A DNA stretch of 38,795 nucleotides from CAYNFS01 sp964396685 (GTDB lineage: Bacteria; Patescibacteriota; Doudnabacteria; UBA920; 2-01-FULL-46-14), in the NCBI GenBank assembly GCA_964396685.1, contig CAYNFS010000011.1, positions 1-38,795 of the forward strand, written 5' to 3'. Positions 28,862-34,615 of the stretch are shown piece by piece; positions within the stretch are counted from its first letter, which is position 1; each line of letters starts with the position of its first letter. The translations under genes and the position numbers were made by a program. The notes under the pieces are model-generated. The model was not told the DNA's origin. It saw only the letters and a program-made list of their open reading frames with translations, and ran no database searches.

Positions 28862-29365
28862 ATGCCAAAAAAGTCATCTCCCAAAAAAGTCTCCAAAATC
28901 AATATCCAAAAAGTTGCGGAGGAGCGGATTTTGGATTCCAAACTTTTGCGGCCGAAAGACCGGTTTCCTTACAACCTCCTTTTGCCTTTGGTCTTTGCGG
29001 CTCTGGCAGCGGTAAGCGCGTTGGGCTATCTTTATTATTTCTCTAATCCTTCCAAGCCCGAGTCTCGGAATCTAGACATTACCCTTCCTTCTTCACCGGA
29101 ATTTTCTCTGACCGAAGCCATAGCTAACACTCCCGAGGAGACTCCCGAGGTGAGTCTCACGCAGGTGGAAATCCTGACCACACCCACAGGTTTCTTGAAT
29201 GTCCGCAAAGGCCCGGGGACGACTTTTGAAAAAATTGGGCAGGTAAATCCGGGAGAAACTTATATTTTGGTGAGCGAGGATGCCGCGGCCGGCTGGTATG
29301 AGATAAGATTGGATGATGCTACGACCGGCTGGGTGACGAAGCAATACGCGAGAGTGAAAGAATAA
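28862..29365 (+). CDS. Membrane-anchored bacterial SH3 protein
   Basis: A 167-aa protein. It has a Lys-rich cytoplasmic N-terminus (KKSSPKKVSKINIQK), one membrane segment (about 41-60), a Ser/Pro/Glu linker and a C-terminal SH3b domain (about 103-165). SH3b signatures are GFLNVRKGPGTTFEKIGQVN, GWYEIRL and TGWVTKQYARV. Such domains usually bind cell-wall peptides, so it may link the signalling operon to the cell wall. It follows the soluble kinase by 2 bp. Confidence 0.88.
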   Translation: MPKKSSPKKVSKINIQKVAEERILDSKLLRPKDRFPYNLLLPLVFAALAAVSALGYLYYFSNPSKPESRNLDITLPSSPEFSLTEAIANTPEETPEVSLTQVEILTTPTGFLNVRKGPGTTFEKIGQVNPGETYILVSEDAAAGWYEIRLDDATTGWVTKQYARVKE

Positions 29366-29400
29366 TCCATAATCTATAATCGATAATCGGGCCTAAAGCT

Positions 29401-29428
29401 TTGCTTTGCGGCTTTTTTTTGTTATACT
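29401..29428 (+). promoter_or_regulatory. Promoter of the intron-containing tRNA-Thr
   Basis: TTGCTT (29401-29406), 16 bases, TATACT (29423-29428), 14 bases before the tRNA. The T-run in the spacer may also serve as part of a terminator for the upstream operon. Confidence 0.55.
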
Positions 29429-29442
29429 TTGAGAAACGCTAT

Positions 29443-29715
29443 GCCCAGATAGCTCAGCTGGTAGAGCAACTCCATGGTAGACATAAAATCCTGCCCATTC
29501 CGAGCGGTAACGCCGGAGTGAATCCCGAATAACGGTCAAAGGCCAGACACAGGCGGAGACCGTCTCGTCCGTTCACCCTAAGCGGACGGGCGAACGACTG
29601 ACAAGGGCCCCGCGTAGCGTCGGGGAAGATACAGTCTAATCCCCTAATGCGTGTCAGATTGAAAATGGGGTATAAGTGAAGGAGTAGGTCGGCGGTTCGA
29701 ATCCGCCTCTGGGCT
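29443..29715 (+). tRNA. tRNA-Thr(GGU) interrupted by a group I intron
   Basis: Exon 1 is 29443-29478 (36 bases) and exon 2 is 29679-29715 (37 bases). Joined, they give a perfect 73-base tRNA: acceptor GCCCAGA/TCTGGGC, D-stem GCTC/GAGC, anticodon stem ACTCC/GGAGT, loop ATGGTAA with anticodon GGT, and T-stem GGCGG/CCGCC. The discriminator T is shared with the other tRNA-Thr. The split falls exactly between positions 36 and 37. Confidence 0.93.
29479..29678 (+). ncRNA. Group I self-splicing intron, 200 nt
   Basis: Exon 1 ends in T and the intron ends in G, as group I introns require. The S element AAGATACAGTC (P7 3' strand) is near consensus. Its AGTC pairs with GACT in the R element AACGACTGACAAGGG. 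CCCCG/CGGGG between them forms P8, and ATCCCC/GGGGTA near the end forms P9. GCCCAT at 29493-29498 can pair with the exon end ATGGT as P1 with one bulge and a G-U at the splice site. No endonuclease ORF is present, so the intron is not self-mobile today. Confidence 0.88.
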
Positions 29716-29719
29716 TTTT

Positions 29720-29740
29720 CCCCTCCCCTGAAGGGAGGGG
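29720..29740. repeat. Small C/G palindrome after tRNA-Thr
   Basis: CCCCTCCC and GGGAGGGG separated by a short loop. It belongs to the C/G-run repeat family and may end tRNA transcription, although the T-run is on the upstream side. Confidence 0.55.
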
Positions 29741-29775
29741 CTTCGGGAAGGGTGGTAAAATTAATTTCGCAAAAA

Positions 29776-29934
29776 ATGCCGCAAGAAAACCTCATCAAAC
29801 TCCAGTGCACGAACTGCAAACGGATTAATTATTATACGACAAGAAACAAGAAATCAACCCCCGAGCCCTTGGAGCTTCGCAAGTTTTGCAAATGGGATCG
29901 CAAGCACACAATACACAAAGAAATGAAGAAGTAA
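29776..29934 (+). CDS. rpmG: 50S ribosomal protein L33, with an altered zinc site
   Basis: Large-subunit protein of 52 aa, starting MPQENLIKLQCTNCKRINYY. The first zinc pair CTNC is intact. The second pair, normally CxxC in zinc-type L33, reads FCKWDRKHTIHKE here, so the fourth ligand position is Asp. Start chosen at 29776 to match the family; a GTG at 29752 would add eight residues. Follows tRNA-Thr and ends before a hairpin terminator. Confidence 0.93.
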   Translation: MPQENLIKLQCTNCKRINYYTTRNKKSTPEPLELRKFCKWDRKHTIHKEMKK

Positions 29935-30046
29935 GGGGTTGTCATTCATATAGGTTAGTCTGTTTTTTTCGGTCCGATAATCCTCGAGGAATATTATTCT
30001 AGAAGCAAGTCTTTTAATTTGAGGATTTTGTCGGCCTTATAAGCGG

Positions 30047-30073
30047 AAATTGGGTTAGTGGCCCAATTTTTTT
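30047..30073 (+). terminator. Terminator downstream of rpmG
   Basis: AAATTGGG (30047-30054) and CCCAATTT (30062-30069) form an 8-bp stem with a 7-base loop and a following T-run. It overlaps the 3' end of the convergent NUDIX gene. Confidence 0.75.
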
Positions 30074-30498
30074 AAAGTCTCTCTATGGTTAAATCCGATT
30101 TTTTTCGGACTTTTTTTAAACCAACCAAGCTCTTTTGTTTCATTGAGTCGTTTCAGATTTATATTTTGGTTCAGATTGACTCCGTAGACAATGTCAACTA
30201 CATGTCCTCGCGGATCGCCATAAATATCATCAAAGACGTCAAGAAGCTTTGTCTTTTTATGGTTTATGACAATCCCGAGTTCCTGTTTTGCAACTCGCAA
30301 CAAGCATTGCTTCAAAGATTCGTTTTTGAGCAAGAAACTGCCAGGCAAATGCCAATAATTTCGAAAAGGTGCAATTCCTCTTTTGGTTAAAAGAACTTGA
30401 CCGTTTTTATTTCGGATTAATAAATTAATCGCTACCCGTGGTACGTGTTTGAAAGTCTTAAGAAAAAGTTTGTAAGGTATTTTTTGATGCATATACAT
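30055..30498 (-). CDS. NUDIX hydrolase resembling GDP-mannose mannosyl hydrolase
   Basis: A NUDIX-fold protein of about 147 aa. The NUDIX region reads YWHLPGSFLLKNES then LLRVAKQELGIVI. Instead of the usual RExxEExG it has RVAKQELG, the same departure seen in GDP-mannose mannosyl hydrolases (Gmm/NudD), where the first Glu is missing. The preceding NYWHLPG also matches that subfamily. Probable role: hydrolysis of a nucleotide sugar or similar diphosphate. A longer upstream frame (to 30636) is translated from dispersed repeats, so a start at 30498 (or 30492) is preferred. It may also be a degenerate NUDIX protein. Confidence 0.75.
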   Translation of the reverse strand: MYMHQKIPYKLFLKTFKHVPRVAINLLIRNKNGQVLLTKRGIAPFRNYWHLPGSFLLKNESLKQCLLRVAKQELGIVINHKKTKLLDVFDDIYGDPRGHVVDIVYGVNLNQNINLKRLNETKELGWFKKSPKKIGFNHRETLKKLGH

Positions 30499-30542
30499 CG
30501 GGGTTGTTGGCAGGGTATCCTGAAAATAGTTCGAACACATTT

Positions 30543-30698
30543 CATCCCGAGCGAAGTCGAGGGACGAGGATCCACCCTCCCAAAATACGGCCCCACCGTG
30601 CCGATGACAGCCTTCTCCCTGCGGGAGATCTCCCATAGGGATGACAGCTTTTCTTTACTTGCCCCGTTAATTTACTCTAGTAAATTTTTACGGGGGCG
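30543..30698. repeat. Cluster of three dispersed repeat elements
   Basis: First, CCCGAGCGAAGTCGAGGGAC (30544 onward, complement of the unit in gatB). Second, an inverted repeat of the GATGACAGCC...GGATGACAGC type (30603-30648). Third, an imperfect hairpin with arms GCCCCGTTAATTTACT and TAAATTTTTACGGGGGC (30661-30698). They fill the space upstream of the NUDIX gene. Confidence 0.65.
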
Positions 30699-30750
30699 GC
30701 AAATCCTTTCACAATATAGTGCGGAAATCGAAATGTAACATCTACTTCTT

Positions 30751-31143
30751 TTATCTTCCTCCGGCCGACTTGTAAAGTTTAGTGCACTGATAATCCGAGA
30801 TATTGATTGGAGCAGATACCTTCGGCTCATTAGGATCTATGGTATCCTTCCATACCCAATGCCAAATTTGTTTTCCCTCTGAATCGAAGAAGAACCTATC
30901 TCCTGTAAATCCGCCGCTTCCACTTACCTGATAAATCACTTCTTGCCCCTTGACGCAACGCGAAAGGGAAACTGCTATTGTGTAGTACCTGTCCCGCTTA
31001 AGCTCTTGGTATTTCTCAATGACCATTTTTGGAATAGAACCAGCAGCCTTTTCTCGCGAAATAAAAGCCGACGAGATTGCCGCTCCAACAAGAAGAAGCG
31101 CAATTATAGAAATCGAGATATTTGAGGAGCTCTTGTTACTCAT
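30751..31143 (-). CDS. Membrane-anchored unknown protein
   Basis: A 130-aa protein with an N-terminal membrane segment (about 10-27, ISISIIALLLVGAAISSAFI) and an extracytoplasmic part with two Cys (SLSRCVKGQE, SDYQCTKLY) that may form a disulfide. Other visible features are SGSGGFTGDRFFFDSEGKQI and WHWVWKD. No family is recognised. The start at 31143 is chosen because it gives a normal signal anchor; a TATACT box lies 8 bases upstream, so the mRNA may be leaderless. Confidence 0.65.
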   Translation of the reverse strand: MSNKSSSNISISIIALLLVGAAISSAFISREKAAGSIPKMVIEKYQELKRDRYYTIAVSLSRCVKGQEVIYQVSGSGGFTGDRFFFDSEGKQIWHWVWKDTIDPNEPKVSAPINISDYQCTKLYKSAGGR

Positions 31144-31241
31144 ATGCAAGCAGTATAACACAGCTGGCGTTTAAAAAAAGCACCGCGATGTCGGAGGTCG
31201 GAAGTGACATCGAAGTGCCCATCATATCTGCCCAAGGTCTG

Positions 31242-31529
31242 CTATTTGTTCCCCGCCTGAGGATCTTCTTGATTTCTGGGAAGCAGCTCGTCAGGCGGAA
31301 GGGTTTTAACCTCATTCATAAACAAGCCTTCCGGAACGAGAGTCTGTGCGCCCCTAGAGTAGCAAATCTTGATCGCAAGGGGCTCCAACCTCACCTCCCA
31401 AGGTTTTTCCCCGTCAAAGATCTGCAGAATGACAAACACTGTTTGTCCTGGTTCCAGTGCTTGAAATCTTCCACAATGAATCAGTTCTCCTAGTTTTTCG
31501 GCCACTGTCTTTAGGCGTTCCGTGGTCAT
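31242..31529 (-). CDS. Small unknown soluble protein with a strong ribosome-binding site
   Basis: A 95-aa protein starting MTTERLKTVAEKLGELIHCG. A perfect AAGGAGG (31538-31544) lies 8 bases before the ATG, one of the strongest in the window, and decides the start. A helical N-terminus is followed by a beta-rich part (TVFVILQIFDGEKPWEVRLE) and a Pro/Asp-rich tail. I recognise no family. The strong promoter-like TTGACG-17-TACGAT upstream suggests good expression. Confidence 0.7.
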   Translation of the reverse strand: MTTERLKTVAEKLGELIHCGRFQALEPGQTVFVILQIFDGEKPWEVRLEPLAIKICYSRGAQTLVPEGLFMNEVKTLPPDELLPRNQEDPQAGNK

Positions 31530-31563
31530 AATTTGTTCCTCCTTAACCCGATGGTAACAGTAC

Positions 31564-31592
31564 ATCGTAATTAAAAATTAAACTTCCGTCAA
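31564..31592 (-). promoter_or_regulatory. Promoter of the 31242 gene
   Basis: On the minus strand TTGACG (31592-31587), 17 bases, TACGAT (31569-31564). Confidence 0.55.
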
Positions 31593-31613
31593 TAGTTTGG
31601 GGCAGTCCCCGAA

Positions 31614-31649
31614 ATGAATCACCCTGCAGCAAGCTGCAGGGTGATTCAT
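31614..31649. terminator. Perfect 36-bp hairpin after tRNA-Trp
   Basis: The arms ATGAATCACCCTGCAGC and GCTGCAGGGTGATTCAT are exact complements. On the minus strand it follows tRNA-Trp. No T-run is attached, so it may be a factor-assisted terminator or a processing or protein-binding site. A second small hairpin GGGGCAGTCCCC lies at 31599-31610. Confidence 0.55.
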
Positions 31650-31677
31650 TGCTCCAAGCTAATATTCTTCACATAAG

Positions 31678-31751
31678 TGGCAGGAGTGGAAGGAATCGAA
31701 CCCTCATATCCGGTTTTGGAGACCGGTGTTCTACCATTGAACTACACTCCC
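31678..31751 (-). tRNA. tRNA-Trp(CCA)
   Basis: On the minus strand: acceptor GGGAGTG with CACTCCT (one G-U), D-stem GTTC/GAAC, anticodon stem CCGGT/ACCGG with loop CTCCAAA (anticodon CCA), T-stem GAGGG/CCTTC. The 3' CCA is encoded, unlike in the tRNA-Thr and tRNA-Tyr genes. Confidence 0.95.
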
Positions 31752-31760
31752 ATATGTAAT

Positions 31761-31801
31761 GGGCGGATTGGAGGCCAGCGTTCCGCCATTGAACTGTCGC
31801 G
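31761..31801 (-). pseudogene. 5'-half tRNA relic upstream of tRNA-Trp
   Basis: On the minus strand CGCGACAGTTCAATGGCGGA followed by ACGCTGGCCTCCAATCC resembles the D-arm and anticodon arm (CTCCAA loop) of tRNA-Trp, but it stops after the anticodon region and has no T-arm. It lies just upstream of the intact tRNA on the same strand. Confidence 0.55.
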
Positions 31802-31870
31802 ATTATTATAATTATAACAGAAATTAGGTAGAAATGTAAAAAGATTAAAAGATATGCTAAACTGAAAAAG

Positions 31871-33037
31871 ATGGCCGAGGATCAAAAAACAAAAAGCGAA
31901 AAGACCGTAAAAATTTTCGGGTGGGCGTCGTTTTTGCACGATGTGGGTTCAGATATGGTCTTTTCCGTCTGGCCATTTTTTGTGACTTCAGTCTTGGGAG
32001 CAAATATGGCCGTTTTGGGATTGATTGACGGGCTTGGCGATGCGGTAGTTTCTATCTCCCAGGCCATCTCGGGATATGTTTCCGACAGAATCAAAAAGCG
32101 CAAAATTTTTGTCTGGCTTGGTTATTTTTTTGGCGGAATTGCCAGGCTTGGCTACGCTCTGGCTCCCGCTTGGCAATATCTTATTCCATTCAGAATTTTG
32201 GATCGTTCGGGAAAGATCAGGGCAAGCCCCAGAGACGCAATTATCTCGGACGACTCGGAAATCACTACCAGAGGGAAAAATTTTGGCTTTTTGCGCATGA
32301 TGGACAATGCCGGCGCTGTTGTGGGAGTAATTTTTGCTTTTTTATTTCTGGGATATCTTGGTTTTCGCAATCTTTTTGTCATTGCCGCTATTCCCTCGAT
32401 GCTCGCTGTGCTCCTGGTTGTTTTTGCTTATAAAGAAACCAAGATCGTCAGGGACAAAATTTATCAAGGCGTTAAATTTAGGGACATAAGCGGCAACCTC
32501 AAACTTTACACCTTGCTCTCGGCAATTTTTGCGCTCGGCTCTTTTAGCTACTCTTTTTTGCTGGTTTACGCCCAGCGCCTGGGAATCAAGATTGTTTATG
32601 TGCCGCTATTGTATTTATTGTTTACCCTGGTATCAGCAATTTTTTCCTTGTCATTCGGCAAATTGTCCGATCAAGTCGGGAGAAAGCCGGTGCTTTACAT
32701 GGCTTTTCTTTTCTGGGTCTGTGTGGCAGTATTGTTTATTCTTCAAGGAAATTATTTTTTGGTGATAACCGCATTCGTGTTTTACGGCTTACACAAAGCC
32801 GCGCTTGAGCCAGTGCAAAAAAGCCTCGTGGCCGAGCTTGCTCCAAAAGAATATGTGGCAAGCATCATAGGAGGATTTGAGATGGCAATCGGGCTTGTGA
32901 GCCTGCCTGCCTCTTTTCTTGCCGGCGTGTTGTGGGAAAGAGTGGGCATTGTGGCGCCATTTTTCTTTTCAGTGCTTTTGACTTTTATTGCGGCATTTCT
33001 TTTGGCTTTTGTTGACGAGCCAAAAATATCAAATTGA
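31871..33037 (+). CDS. MFS transporter
   Basis: A major facilitator superfamily protein of 388 aa with about 11-12 membrane helices. The loop between helices 2 and 3 carries SGYVSDRIKKRK (DRxGRR-like motif A), and a second such loop is FGKLSDQVGRKP. The segment DRSGKIRASPRDAIISDDSE, then RGKNFGFLRMMDNAGAVVG, is characteristic of a subgroup of uncharacterised bacterial MFS exporters. The substrate is unknown. TATGCT lies 12 bases before the ATG. The flavin reductase gene follows after 4 bp. Confidence 0.9.
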   Translation: MAEDQKTKSEKTVKIFGWASFLHDVGSDMVFSVWPFFVTSVLGANMAVLGLIDGLGDAVVSISQAISGYVSDRIKKRKIFVWLGYFFGGIARLGYALAPAWQYLIPFRILDRSGKIRASPRDAIISDDSEITTRGKNFGFLRMMDNAGAVVGVIFAFLFLGYLGFRNLFVIAAIPSMLAVLLVVFAYKETKIVRDKIYQGVKFRDISGNLKLYTLLSAIFALGSFSYSFLLVYAQRLGIKIVYVPLLYLLFTLVSAIFSLSFGKLSDQVGRKPVLYMAFLFWVCVAVLFILQGNYFLVITAFVFYGLHKAALEPVQKSLVAELAPKEYVASIIGGFEMAIGLVSLPASFLAGVLWERVGIVAPFFFSVLLTFIAAFLLAFVDEPKISN

Positions 33038-33041
33038 ATTT

Positions 33042-34418
33042 ATGACCAAATACGATTACGACATTATCGCGATAGGTTCTGGTTCTGCCGGCGGGGCTGC
33101 GGCTTTTGTGGCAAAAAAAGGGGGATTTAGGGTGGCGATTGTCGAGGAGTTCAAAGACAAGCTCGGCGGCAACTGCCCAAACTACGCATGTGTGCCGACG
33201 AAAGCCTTGCTCAATGCCGCACAAGTTTACAAAATGGCGCTTAAGGCTTCTGAATTTGGAATTGATGTTTCTGATGTTCGTTTTGATTTCAAGAAAGTAG
33301 CGGCCTATCGGGATGAGATTGTGAATATGCTTACCGGCCCGCGGATTGAACGCAATCTTCACAATGCCGGCATTGATTTGCTTTGGGGGCATGCCAAGTT
33401 TGTTTCTGAACACGAATTAGATGTTGCAGGAAAGAGATATTCATCTCACCATATAATTATTGCGACTGGCTCCAAGGAATTCATTCCACCGATCGAAGGA
33501 CTTAAAGAAGCAGGATTTCTTGTTTCTGATCAGGCCGTGAAATTACAAGTTTTGCCAGAATCCATAATTATCATCGGCGGGGGACCGGTGGGCACAGAGT
33601 TTTCGCAGATTTTTTCCAGCTTCGGTGTGAAAGTTACCCTACTACAGCGCGACCCGCAGATTTTGCAAAGAGAGGACAGAGACATCGCCGACTATGTGCA
33701 GAAGGATTTGGAGAGCAGGGGAGTAAAAATTGTGCTGAACATGGAGGTGGAGTCAGTGCATAAAGCGGGCAGCCGCAAAATCGTCGCTGTAAGAATCGGA
33801 GATAAGAACGAGGCTTTTGAAGCGGAAGAAATTATGATTGCGGCGGGCCGCAGAGCGGCGCTTGCCGATCTGAATCTTGAAGCGGCCGGACTCAAACTTG
33901 ATTCTCACGGCAAACTTGAGCTTAACGAATATCTGCAGACCTCCCAGGCGCATATTTGGGCGGCAGGCGACGCGGCAGGAAATTGGCAGTTTACCCACAC
34001 GGCGGCATATGAGGGAGATTTGGTTGGACGAAATATCTGCCATCGGCATGACGAGGCGGTAAATTATGACGTCGTGCCTCGGGTCACTTTCTGCGAGCCC
34101 GAAGTGGCAAGCGTCGGTATGACTGAACAAGAAGCCAAAAAAAAGGGGATTGATATCACAATTGCCAAATTTGCAATGGGTGGGTTGGGCCGAGCATTGA
34201 TTGACCGGGATCGTCGCGGCTTTGTCAAGATCGTAGCCGAGGCCAAAAACAAACAAATTCTTGGTGCGCATATCGTGGGCAAGCAGGCAGGGCACCTTAT
34301 TCACGAAATTGCGGTGGCTATGAAGGCCAAAATTCCGGCCACAACCATCGCTAAAACTATCCACGCCTATCCGACGTTTTCAGAGGCAGTGGCGGCCGCC
34401 GCTGAAGAGCTTTTGTAA
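33042..34418 (+). CDS. Pyridine nucleotide-disulfide oxidoreductase (dihydrolipoamide dehydrogenase/mercuric reductase type)
   Basis: A flavoprotein of 458 aa. FAD-binding IAIGSGSAGGAAA (residues 10-21), redox pair C45 and C50 in GGNCPNYACVPTKAL, NAD(P)H-binding IIIGGGPVGTEF, second FAD motif HIWAAGDAAG, and C-terminal catalytic HAYPTFSEA are all present. This layout fits the class I family of dihydrolipoamide dehydrogenase and mercuric reductase. The motif NCPNYACVP differs from the usual TCVNVGCIP and is seen in many MerA-like reductases of unknown substrate. No pyruvate dehydrogenase genes are nearby, so a redox or detoxification role is more likely. Forms an operon with the MFS gene. Confidence 0.9.
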   Translation: MTKYDYDIIAIGSGSAGGAAAFVAKKGGFRVAIVEEFKDKLGGNCPNYACVPTKALLNAAQVYKMALKASEFGIDVSDVRFDFKKVAAYRDEIVNMLTGPRIERNLHNAGIDLLWGHAKFVSEHELDVAGKRYSSHHIIIATGSKEFIPPIEGLKEAGFLVSDQAVKLQVLPESIIIIGGGPVGTEFSQIFSSFGVKVTLLQRDPQILQREDRDIADYVQKDLESRGVKIVLNMEVESVHKAGSRKIVAVRIGDKNEAFEAEEIMIAAGRRAALADLNLEAAGLKLDSHGKLELNEYLQTSQAHIWAAGDAAGNWQFTHTAAYEGDLVGRNICHRHDEAVNYDVVPRVTFCEPEVASVGMTEQEAKKKGIDITIAKFAMGGLGRALIDRDRRGFVKIVAEAKNKQILGAHIVGKQAGHLIHEIAVAMKAKIPATTIAKTIHAYPTFSEAVAAAAEELL

Positions 34419-34446
34419 CCCCCCACACCTGTAAAGGTGTGGGGGT
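34419..34446 (+). terminator. Terminator after the reductase gene
   Basis: CCCCCACACCT and AGGTGTGGGGG form an 11-bp perfect stem with a GTAA loop directly after the stop. A weak second hairpin with an 8-T run (GCCT...AGGC, 34480-34502) follows. Confidence 0.7.
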
Positions 34447-34482
34447 AAAGGATTTAGTACCTAAAGGTGTACCTCCGGGGCC

Positions 34483-34511
34483 TTTACAATAGGCTTTTTT
34501 TTTGGTATAAT
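34483..34511 (+). promoter_or_regulatory. Promoter of the giant surface protein gene
   Basis: TTTACA (34483-34488), a 17-base spacer and TATAAT (34506-34511). Confidence 0.7.
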
Positions 34512-34615
34512 AAGGCCAGAAACAGAGATATTTGATAGCAAATATCTATCAAATATTCCTCTAAACTAAGCCTTTTTTGTAGGAGGCAGAGAAAGGCTTT
34601 GGAAACAAAAATATA
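34512..34615 (+). promoter_or_regulatory. Structured 5' leader of the giant gene
   Basis: A leader of about 100 bases. ATATTTGATA (34528-34537) pairs with TATCAAATAT (34547-34556). AAGCC and GGCTT sequences further on can form a second stem around AGGAGG, which lies about 30 bases before the ATG. The usual ribosome-binding position has only GGAAAC. The leader may regulate translation. Confidence 0.45.

Noticed and set aside
29454..29819. Minus-strand open frame across the intron-containing tRNA
   Set aside because: The opposite strand holds a perfect split tRNA and group I intron core. The frame has no protein features.
30499..30636. N-terminal extension of the NUDIX protein
   Set aside because: It is encoded by repeat elements, and NUDIX proteins of this type start close to the Met at 30498.
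33042..34418. Calling the flavin reductase lpdA or merA
   Set aside because: Neither 2-oxoacid dehydrogenase genes nor mercury genes are nearby, and the sequence motifs alone do not decide the substrate.
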